Source: Acidobacteriota bacterium
Lineage (GTDB): Bacteria; Acidobacteriota; Terriglobia; Terriglobales; Acidobacteriaceae
Direction: 5' to 3'
DNA: 31,165 bases
Assembly: GCA_021851465.1 (NCBI GenBank)
Contig: JAJZDL010000004.1
Location: forward strand, 1-31,165
The translations under genes and the position numbers were made by a program. This document shows, piece by piece, positions 24,662 through 31,165 of the stretch (within the stretch, counting starts at the first letter, position 1; each line of letters starts with the position of its first letter). The notes beneath the pieces are model-generated. The model ran no database searches. It was not told the DNA's origin and saw only the letters and a list, made by a program, of their open reading frames with translations.

Positions 24662-25915
24662 CTACGCCACAAAGCCCGGCGCAACATGCGCCAGCGCTCG
24701 CCGAAGCCCCCGCACATCTTCCTCGAAGCCCCATCTTTGAATGCGCTCGAAGGCGCGTTCTCCCATCGCCTCGGCGGCGCCTGCCGTGTTCAGAACGCGG
24801 CCGAGCGCGCTGGCCAGCGCGTCCACGTCGCCCACCGGATAGATGCACCCGTTCTCGCCGTCGCTGACCAGGTCGGGCGCGCAGCCCACATCGTCGGAGA
24901 CGATGACAGGCCGCGCGGCGTTCATCGCCTCGTTCACAATGAGGCCCCAGGGCTCATGGCGCGAGGGCAGCACGAAGACCGATGCCAGGTCGAAGAAGCG
25001 AGGCAGCTCGGACTGGTTGCGAAAGCCGCAGAACCGGATGCCATCGAGTCCGGTGGCCGCCGCCTGCCGCTCCAGCGCGGCGCGCTGCTCGCCGTCGCCT
25101 ACGATGACGAGATGCGCGCGCAGGCCGGCTTCGGGTGCGCGCGTGGACCGTGCGTATGCCTCGATCAGGTGGTCGCAGTGCTTGCGCGCTTGCAGCTTCC
25201 CCGCAAAAAGAATGACGCGCCGCGCGGGATCCAGCCCAAGCTCCGCCTGCAAACTGGCCCGGCTGTCCCGCGCCGCGCGCGCGCGCTCGGCAAAGTAGCG
25301 GTTGTCCACCGCGTAGGGCATCGCGAACTGAGGCACGCTATCGCCGAAGTAGTGCCGCCAGTACTCCGCATTCAAACTCCCGATCGGCAGCACGCCATCC
25401 ACCATGCGCTTCAGGCTCGCAAAAAAAATCGCCTTCAGCGCCAGCTTGGTTCCGTCCCGCTCGCGGTCGCCAAGCCACGACTCCGCGCGCAGCAGCACGG
25501 GAATCCCCAGCAGCTTGGCCGCAACCATCCCGTGCAGCGCATTCGCCGTCCCATAGCCATGCACCCACAGCGCGTCGAAGGCCGCTTCGCCGCCGCTGCC
25601 GCGCAGTCGGCGGACGGTCCCGTAGTTCAGCGGACTGGCAAAGCTCGCGTTGCCCCGGTCGCGCAACTTTGGCAGAAACTCATGCCTGTACCCGTCGAGC
25701 AGTGGAATGTCCCACTTGAAGTCCACGCCGAAACCCGCGTCGCGGTATCCACGCACTGAAAAATCCGAGCCGAAATACACCGTCAGGTCGATCTCCGGCT
25801 CCTGTGCAATCCGACGCAGCAGCGGCGCCTGATACTGGATCGGATGGCTCACCAGATAGGCCAGCCGTACCCTTCGACCACCGCGTTGCTGCGCTCCTTC
25901 ACTCTCGCTGCTCAC
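24662..25915 (-). CDS. GT4-family glycosyltransferase
   Basis: 417 residues. The start is taken as GTG 25915, with GGGAGAG six bases upstream; a TTG at 25918 is too close to it. The N-terminal Rossmann fold begins LAYLVSHPIQYQAPLLRRI, a motif of GT4 enzymes in polysaccharide clusters. The C-terminal domain has VILFAGKLQARKHCDHLIEA, LVIVGDGEQRAALE, and the E-x7-E nucleotide-sugar motif in EPWGLIVNEAM. It retains nucleotide-sugar binding features and is probably cytoplasmic. The exopolysaccharide export genes 3 kb away suggest a role in surface-polymer assembly, though the copper ATPase lies between. The sugar donor and acceptor are unknown. The 230 bases between its stop and the GH105 gene show nothing I can name. 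Confidence 0.87.
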   Translation of the reverse strand: MSSESEGAQQRGGRRVRLAYLVSHPIQYQAPLLRRIAQEPEIDLTVYFGSDFSVRGYRDAGFGVDFKWDIPLLDGYRHEFLPKLRDRGNASFASPLNYGTVRRLRGSGGEAAFDALWVHGYGTANALHGMVAAKLLGIPVLLRAESWLGDRERDGTKLALKAIFFASLKRMVDGVLPIGSLNAEYWRHYFGDSVPQFAMPYAVDNRYFAERARAARDSRASLQAELGLDPARRVILFAGKLQARKHCDHLIEAYARSTRAPEAGLRAHLVIVGDGEQRAALERQAAATGLDGIRFCGFRNQSELPRFFDLASVFVLPSRHEPWGLIVNEAMNAARPVIVSDDVGCAPDLVSDGENGCIYPVGDVDALASALGRVLNTAGAAEAMGERAFERIQRWGFEEDVRGLRRALAHVAPGFVA

Positions 25916-26040
25916 CAAGCTCTCCCGTCTCTCGAATCTCCGAACCGCAACACGCCGCGCCCACCTGCTACAAATTCAAGAGCGGCTGCGCTGGAGGCTG
26001 CCGCCGCGTGTAAAGCCACATTCCATCCATTGCCTTGCCC

Positions 26041-26072
26041 ACGGGAACCCCACCCGTTTGCAGTATATATAT
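26041..26072 (+). promoter_or_regulatory. Candidate operator and A/T-rich promoter element before copper ATPase
   Basis: ACGGG-N7-CCCGT (26041-26057) is directly followed by TTTGCAG and a TATATATAT run (26064-26072), the most A/T-rich spot in the 349-base divergent gap 25916-26264. It could be a metalloregulator site at the -10 region. No match to the CueR or CopY consensus could be established by eye. The rest of the gap shows only the ribosome site at about 26255. Confidence 0.3.
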
Positions 26073-26264
26073 CCGTCGTCTGTCGAAGTAGAGCGGCGTG
26101 GCCCGGCCCAGCGGAGCCGCGCACGCAAAGCGGTTGAAATAAATCCGATGGAAGCCTGTGGCGCGTGCGTCGGGCACAACAGTTCGCCTGCAACTGCCGA
26201 CAAACTCAGATGCAAGTCGCCGTCCGCTCATCCGTCTGCAACAATACAGGGACAAGGAGACATC

Positions 26265-28718
26265 ATGGCCTGCTGCTCTGGACCGGAGAACAATGCGAAA
26301 GAGACCGCCCCCGTAACCGATCCGGTCTGCGGCATGGCCGTCGATCCTGTAAAGGCTGCGTCCGTGGAACACGGAGGAGTCAAGTTCTATTTCTGCTGCC
26401 AGGGTTGCGCTGCGAAGTTTCGCGCCGGCCCGGCAAAGTATCTCCTGCCCAGGCAGCCCGCCCCCTCGGTTCATCGACACAACGAAGTGCAATCGAAGGC
26501 CGACTACACCTGCCCCATGCACCCGGAGGTGCATCATGCAGGGCCCGGCAGTTGTCCCAAGTGCGGCATGGCGCTCGAACCGACAACCGTCGAAGTGCTC
26601 GCGCCGCGCACGCAGTACACCTGTCCCATGCATCCCGAGATCGTGCGCGATGGGCCTGGCCCCTGCCCTGTCTGCGGAATGGCGCTCGATCCGCGCGCAG
26701 TCGCAGCCCGCGAGGAGAACCCTGAACTGAGTTCCATGACGCGGCGCCTCTGGGCCGCTGCCGCGCTCACGCTTCCACTGCTCGCCGTTATGGTATCGGA
26801 CATCCTGCCAGGCCATCCCATTCGCCATCTGCTTCCACAAGCGTTGCTCGACTGGATCGAACTTGCGCTGGCGACGCCGGTGGTCCTCTGGGCAGGCTGG
26901 CCGTTCTTCCAGAGGGGTTGGCAGTCGCTCGTACATCGCAGCCCCAATATGTTTACCTTGATTGCAATCGGCTCCGGTGCCGCTTACCTCTACAGTGTCG
27001 TCGCCGTTGTCGCACCGGGCGCATTCCCCGCCTCCTTCCGGGATGCGTCGGGAGGTCTTGGTCTCTACTTTGAGGCGGCTGCGGTCATTACAGTCCTGGT
27101 CCTCCTCGGCCAGGTGCTGGAGCTGAAGGCCCGCGGCCAGACGAACGGCGCAATCAAATCGCTCCTCGAACTGGCTCCCAGGACCGCGCGGCGCATCGCA
27201 GCCGACGGCGCTGAAAGCGATGTCGATCTGAGTGCGGTCCAGGTGGGAGAGATGCTGCGCGTCCGTCCCGGCGAAAAAATCCCAACCGATGGCGTCGTCA
27301 CCGAAGGGCGCAGTTCCGTGGATGAGTCGATGGTCAGCGGAGAACCCATCCCGGTTGAGAAGACGGCCGGCGCAAAGGTGGTCGGCGGCACCGTCAACGG
27401 AACTGGCAGCTTCGTCATGCGGGCTGAGAGGGTCGGTGCGGACACTCTGCTGGCCCAGATCGTGAAGATGGTGGGCGAGGCGCAGCGGTCGCGCGCGCCG
27501 ATCCAGCGCATCGCAGATAGAGTTGCCGCTTACTTCGTCCCGGCGGTGGTCCTCTCCTCTCTCGTCACCTTTGTCGTCTGGGCCATCTTCGGCCCGCCAC
27601 CGGCCGATGCGCACGCTCTGGTAAACGCCGTCGCCGTCCTCATCATCGCCTGCCCGTGCGCTCTGGGCCTGGCAACTCCGATGGCGATCATGGTCGGCAC
27701 AGGCCGTGGGGCCGCCGAGGGGATCCTTGTCCGCAATGCAGAGGCGTTGGAGATCTTCGAGAAGGTAAACACCCTGGTCGTGGACAAGACGGGCACCCTT
27801 ACCGAAGGCAGACCGCGCCTCACATCGGTCATCCCGGCACAGGGTTTCGACCGGACGCGCCTCCTCCAGATGGTCGCCAGCCTCGAAAATGCAAGCGAAC
27901 ATCCGCTTGCCGCGGCAATCCTGGCTGCCGCCAAGCAGAAGCAAATCGACTTGCTCGCCGTCACCGGCTTTCAGTCCATCGCCGGAAAAGGCATCGCCGG
28001 TCAACTCCAGTCCATCGACCTGGGCATTGGCAACGCCGCGCTCATGGCGGATCTCGGCGTTTCCACCGATGCGATGAACGACAAGGCCGCTGCCCTGCAA
28101 CATGAGGGGCAGACCGTGATGTTTGTTGCGTCGGACGGGGCCTTCGCCGGAATCGTCGCCGTCGCCGATCCAATCAAAAGCACGTCCCTCGATGCCATTC
28201 GACAGTTGAAGAACGAAGGCATCCGGGTCCTGATGCTTACCGGAGACAACCACGCCACCGCTGCCGCCGTTGCGGCAAAGCTGGGCATCGATTTTGAAGC
28301 GGACGTACTCCCGGAGAAAAAAGCGGATGCAGTCAAAAAACTTCAGGCCCAGGGCGCGATCGTGGCCATGGCCGGCGACGGAGTCAACGATGCTCCCGCG
28401 CTCGCGCAGGCGGATGTAGGAATCGCAATGGGATCCGGTACGGACGTCGCAATGAACGCTGGCGGCATCACGCTGGTCAAAGGCGATCTCCGCGGAATCG
28501 TCAAAGCGCGCCAACTCAGCCGCCGCACCATGTCCAACATCCGCCAGAACCTCTTCTTCGCTTTCTTCTACAATTCGCTCGGTGTGCCGCTCGCGGCGGG
28601 CGTTCTGTACCCGTTCTTCGGATTGCTGCTTAATCCTATGATTGCAGCCGCCGCAATGAGTTTCAGTTCCGTCTCCGTGATTGCCAACGCCCTTCGACTC
28701 AGGTCGGTAAAACTCTGA
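26265..28718 (+). CDS. copA: Cu(I)-type P1B ATPase with YHS and two heavy-metal-binding domains
   Basis: 817 residues; start ATG 26265, preceded by AAGGAG (the open frame to 26058 lacks one). Order: Cys-rich start (MACC), YHS domain (DPVCGM to about residue 63, with CCQGC), then two copies of a metal-binding module starting YTCPMHPE (81-106 and 118-143), each with a CPxCGMAL Cys pair. The P-type ATPase core follows: CPC in helix 6 (463-465), phosphorylation site DKTGT (Asp507), SEHPLAA, and GDGVND (704-709). YN in FFYNSLG and MSFSS in the last helix match the Cu(I)/Ag(I) export class P1B-1. It exports copper from the cytoplasm. Its stop is immediately adjacent to the stop of the convergent export gene. 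The gene symbol is by class. Confidence 0.93.
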   Translation: MACCSGPENNAKETAPVTDPVCGMAVDPVKAASVEHGGVKFYFCCQGCAAKFRAGPAKYLLPRQPAPSVHRHNEVQSKADYTCPMHPEVHHAGPGSCPKCGMALEPTTVEVLAPRTQYTCPMHPEIVRDGPGPCPVCGMALDPRAVAAREENPELSSMTRRLWAAAALTLPLLAVMVSDILPGHPIRHLLPQALLDWIELALATPVVLWAGWPFFQRGWQSLVHRSPNMFTLIAIGSGAAYLYSVVAVVAPGAFPASFRDASGGLGLYFEAAAVITVLVLLGQVLELKARGQTNGAIKSLLELAPRTARRIAADGAESDVDLSAVQVGEMLRVRPGEKIPTDGVVTEGRSSVDESMVSGEPIPVEKTAGAKVVGGTVNGTGSFVMRAERVGADTLLAQIVKMVGEAQRSRAPIQRIADRVAAYFVPAVVLSSLVTFVVWAIFGPPPADAHALVNAVAVLIIACPCALGLATPMAIMVGTGRGAAEGILVRNAEALEIFEKVNTLVVDKTGTLTEGRPRLTSVIPAQGFDRTRLLQMVASLENASEHPLAAAILAAAKQKQIDLLAVTGFQSIAGKGIAGQLQSIDLGIGNAALMADLGVSTDAMNDKAAALQHEGQTVMFVASDGAFAGIVAVADPIKSTSLDAIRQLKNEGIRVLMLTGDNHATAAAVAAKLGIDFEADVLPEKKADAVKKLQAQGAIVAMAGDGVNDAPALAQADVGIAMGSGTDVAMNAGGITLVKGDLRGIVKARQLSRRTMSNIRQNLFFAFFYNSLGVPLAAGVLYPFFGLLLNPMIAAAAMSFSSVSVIANALRLRSVKL

Positions 28719-29855
28719 CTACCAGTTTTGGACCGTAAGCAGCAGGATCGCGATCCCGATAACGCCGCCTGTACCCATGTTCTTCAGCGCGGCCTTCATC
28801 GAGTTGGTCGGCAGGAAGACGATGTCGTTGGACTGCAGCACCGGATCCGGCGCCTTCCCGTCCCGTATCTTCTGGATGTTGACCTTGATCAACTTGCGTT
28901 GGTCCCCCACAGTGCGGATCAACCGCAGGTCGTTGTATCTGCCCTCCCAGCCGATGCCTCCGCTGAGCGCGGTCAGTTGCAGCAGAGTCAGCGGCGTCGC
29001 CTGGTCCAGAGGCACCGCGCCCTGGCGCGCGAACGCTCCCAGAACATAGACCACGCTGGCACGCGTGATCTGGATGATGTCGTGCGGATGAACGGGGATG
29101 TTCGCTGCGGTGCTGGAAGCCAGATCCGTCCCCAGATCGACCACAATCGGATCGGCCAACCCCGGGCGCACGATCTTCACCGTATGGCTCGCCGAGGCGG
29201 GCAGGCCGCCCGCGGCCAACAGGACATCCCGCAGGCTCCGCTCGGTCGAGACGGGTACCGTCGTGTGGACCTCCCCGGTGACGAGCACCGAGCTGTTTAC
29301 CGTGTCCAGCACCTGAACGATGACCTCCGGGTTTTGATAGTACCCTCCGGTCCGTAGCCGGTCGGCGATCAGCGACTGCGCCGCCCGAACGCTCAGGCCA
29401 TCCAGCGGAACGCTCCCGATAAACGGCAGTTGCGCGCTTCCATCCAGTCCCAGGCGCACCGTCTGCGAGTAATCCTGCATGTATACCCGCACCTCGATCA
29501 AGTCCCCCGCACTGAGATGAAAGTCCTCGCCGGGATACAACATCGACTGGTTGGCATACGGCATTCCCGCCGAGATCCCCGATTGCGCTGCCGTCGTCTC
29601 CGCCATCGAGCCCGTCTGCGTGCCAGTCTGCGCGCCCGACTGCGTACCGGCTTGCCCTCCAAACTGCCCGCCGCCCAGCGCCCATGCGACGCTCGTCGCG
29701 CCGATGCAGCAGAGTGCGGCCAAGGTCGCGGCGCGCAGCCGGCGCAACACGCGTGGCATGGCTCGGCCGCACAGCGCGAATCGCGCCGTCGGGGTCGCCC
29801 AGCGGCTCGTCCTCGCTTGCAGAACCCGGCCTTCGCCCGCTAAGTTCCCGCTCAT
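28719..29855 (-). CDS. Polysaccharide export outer-membrane protein (Wza/BexD-like)
   Basis: 378 residues, start ATG 29855 inside the stop of the upstream kinase gene (ATGA overlap), with GGAAGG ahead. After a basic N-terminus and signal segment (ATLAALCCIGATSVAWA) comes a Gly/Gln/Thr-rich stretch. Then a poly_export domain (YPGEDFHLSAGDLIEVRVYM through VRAAQSLIADRLRTGG) and SLBB-type beta-grasp repeats (VLVTGEVHTTVPV, VYVLGAFARQGAVPL). The last residues form a hydrophobic helix (GVIGIAILLLTVQNW), as in Wza where it lines the pore. It forms the outer-membrane exit for exopolysaccharide, working with the adjacent kinase/co-polymerase. No intergenic base separates its stop from that of the copper ATPase. 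Confidence 0.9.
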   Translation of the reverse strand: MSGNLAGEGRVLQARTSRWATPTARFALCGRAMPRVLRRLRAATLAALCCIGATSVAWALGGGQFGGQAGTQSGAQTGTQTGSMAETTAAQSGISAGMPYANQSMLYPGEDFHLSAGDLIEVRVYMQDYSQTVRLGLDGSAQLPFIGSVPLDGLSVRAAQSLIADRLRTGGYYQNPEVIVQVLDTVNSSVLVTGEVHTTVPVSTERSLRDVLLAAGGLPASASHTVKIVRPGLADPIVVDLGTDLASSTAANIPVHPHDIIQITRASVVYVLGAFARQGAVPLDQATPLTLLQLTALSGGIGWEGRYNDLRLIRTVGDQRKLIKVNIQKIRDGKAPDPVLQSNDIVFLPTNSMKAALKNMGTGGVIGIAILLLTVQNW

Positions 29856-31165
29856 CGCTTGGCCTTCCCTTCCGACCCCGCCTCCTCTGGCGGAGGGTCC
29901 TGCGCCTCCCAACTGCCCGCATCGACGTTCCCGTAAGAGTACCCCGAATATCCGTAGTACCCGTAGTAGTCGGGAGACTTTGCATCGACTCCGTTCAGCA
30001 CCAGGCCAGCCATCGGCGCACCCGATCGCGCCAGAAGCTCGCGTGCCCGCCGCATTACATGTTTATTGGATTTCCCATAGCGGACCACCAACACCACCGC
30101 GTCCACCACGCGCGCCAGCACCACGGCATCGGTCACAGAAAGCACCGGCGGCGAGTCGATCACAATGTGCGTGTACACCGTCCTCAGCTTCTCCAACAGC
30201 GCCAGCAGCGCCGCCGAACCCAGCATCTCGGTCGGAAACGGAGGAACCGGACCGCTGGGTAGAATGTCCAGGTTGGGCATCTCGGGAATCTTCTGGATGG
30301 CCTCATCGAGCGTCGATGTGCCCGCCAGAACGGTCGTCAATCCCAGCTTTCCGCTGAGCCCGAACCGGTGGTGAATGTTGGCCCGGCGCAGATCTGCGTC
30401 CAGCAACAGAACCCGCGAACTGCCCTGGGCCATAATGCACGCCAGATTGCTGGCCATCGTAGTCTTGCCCTCCGACGGCATCGCGCTGGTAAACAGAACA
30501 ACCTTTGGCGATTGCCCCGTAGTGGCCAGCAAAAGCGATGTGCGCAGCGCACGAAACGCCTCCGTGAACTGGGACTTTGGCTGCGTCAGAACGTGAACGT
30601 TGCGTTGTGCCGAGGACATGCCCGCCGCCTGCTCCACGCCCGGACGCTTGGATTGCGGGATGATCGCCAGCGATGGCATCTCCATCACCGCCTCGATCGC
30701 CTGAACGTTGTGCAGCCCCGTATCCAGGCTCTCCAGAATGAACGCAATCACAATGCCGCCAAGCAGGAAAAACACCGTTGTCTGGACAATGATCGACTGC
30801 GGAGGACGCATCGTCGGGCTCACCGGTGGCCGCGCAGGATCGATCACGTCCACTTCCAGAGATTCCAGGCCCGCCTCCACCTCCGCCGTGCGCAGCCGCT
30901 GCTTCAACCCGTCGTACAGCGTACTGTTCTGTTCAAACTCCCGCTGCAGCAGGGTGTAACGCACAATGTCGTCGCCCTGCTCGTACGCTTCGACCTTGAC
31001 CTTGTCCAGCTCCTGCTCGATCTTGTCCTCCGACGCCTGCGCCGCCAGATACGTCTCCTTCGCCTGCACCTCCAGCCGGTTCTGCTCCGCGTCGATCTCC
31101 TTCGTCAGTTGCGCCATCTCGTCCTGCAATGCCACCGCCCGCGGATTCTTCGGGCCCAGCCCCCC
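29852..31165 (-). CDS. BY-kinase / Wzc-like polysaccharide co-polymerase, 5'-truncated by window edge
   Basis: The visible 437 or so residues are the C-terminal part; the frame is open to the right edge, so the gene starts outside. Visible order: coiled-coil periplasmic helix (EIDAEQNRLEVQAKETYLAA onward), Pro-rich segment before the membrane (DPARPPVSPTMRPPQ), a transmembrane helix (VFFLLGGIVIAFILESL), and a cytoplasmic tyrosine kinase. The kinase has Walker A MPSEGKTT, Walker A' VLLLDADLRR and Walker B HIVIDSPPV. The tail holds seven Tyr within twelve residues (bases about 29930-29970), the usual autophosphorylation cluster. Such proteins set chain length and pair with the Wza-like protein encoded next. 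A GNVR-type N-terminal Wzz domain is expected upstream but not seen. Confidence 0.92.
   Translation of the reverse strand, partial: GGLGPKNPRAVALQDEMAQLTKEIDAEQNRLEVQAKETYLAAQASEDKIEQELDKVKVEAYEQGDDIVRYTLLQREFEQNSTLYDGLKQRLRTAEVEAGLESLEVDVIDPARPPVSPTMRPPQSIIVQTTVFFLLGGIVIAFILESLDTGLHNVQAIEAVMEMPSLAIIPQSKRPGVEQAAGMSSAQRNVHVLTQPKSQFTEAFRALRTSLLLATTGQSPKVVLFTSAMPSEGKTTMASNLACIMAQGSSRVLLLDADLRRANIHHRFGLSGKLGLTTVLAGTSTLDEAIQKIPEMPNLDILPSGPVPPFPTEMLGSAALLALLEKLRTVYTHIVIDSPPVLSVTDAVVLARVVDAVVLVVRYGKSNKHVMRRARELLARSGAPMAGLVLNGVDAKSPDYYGYYGYSGYSYGNVDAGSWEAQDPPPEEAGSEGKAKR

Noticed and set aside
25968..28514. 848-codon open frame opposite the copper ATPase
   Set aside because: Antisense to a gene with all P1B ATPase motifs; no recognisable domain and no ribosome site.
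1..31165. CRISPR arrays, tRNA or rRNA genes, intact insertion sequences
   Set aside because: No regularly spaced repeats, no cloverleaf-like or rRNA sequence and no transposase motifs were recognised on either strand by eye.

Overview
The window is high-GC bacterial chromosomal DNA. The gene families point to an acidobacterium of the Terriglobia/Acidobacteriaceae type. These include a 'soil-associated' TIGR03435 domain, a 'VWFA-related Acidobacterial' (TIGR03436) protein, an Oar-like carboxypeptidase-regulatory/TonB-type outer-membrane protein, and a decayed integrase of a type I associate with this group. That assignment is inference from family content; no rRNA or tRNA gene is present to confirm it. 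No CRISPR array or intact mobile element was seen.

Layout. (1) 2-3094 (+): carB, cut off at the left edge. (2) 3242-5657 (+): a one-component-like signalling pair, a BlaI repressor and a BlaR1-type M56 membrane protease whose usual penicillin-binding sensor is replaced by a TIGR03435 domain. A BlaI-type dyad lies at the promoter. (3) 5829-11276 (+): a surface operon of a large beta-barrel protein and a secreted VWFA-related protein, 3 bases apart. (4) 11300-11545: the wreck of a DUF1801 gene. (5) 11694-12608 (-): secreted TPR protein. (6) 12880-13383 (+): a compact SET-domain protein, overlapping tail-to-tail with an M1-family peptidase homologue (13356-15764, -) that lacks a key zinc ligand. 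(7) 15995-16544: a frameshifted, truncated integrase relic.

(8) 16636-24431, all on the minus strand. A pectin (rhamnogalacturonan I) GH105 hydrolase and a CE12 acetylesterase flank a nitrogen-fixation-flavoured block: modA, a modB-modC fusion, a small unknown ORF, and a NifA-type sigma-54 activator. The mod genes overlap by ATGA. A NifA-like activator next to a molybdate importer suggests Mo-nitrogenase control, but no nif structural gene lies in the window. (9) 24662-25915 (-): GT4 glycosyltransferase. (10) 26265-28718 (+): Cu(I)-type P1B ATPase with an elaborate Cys-rich N-terminus. (11) 28719-31165 (-): a polysaccharide export protein coupled by ATGA to a BY-kinase/Wzc-like chain-length regulator that runs off the right edge.

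The most unusual items are the BlaI/BlaR1-TIGR03435 module, the M1 homologue with Val at the third zinc-ligand position, the NifA-mod block with its small ORF and nested inverted repeats, the bacterial SET+post-SET protein, and two clearly decaying genes.
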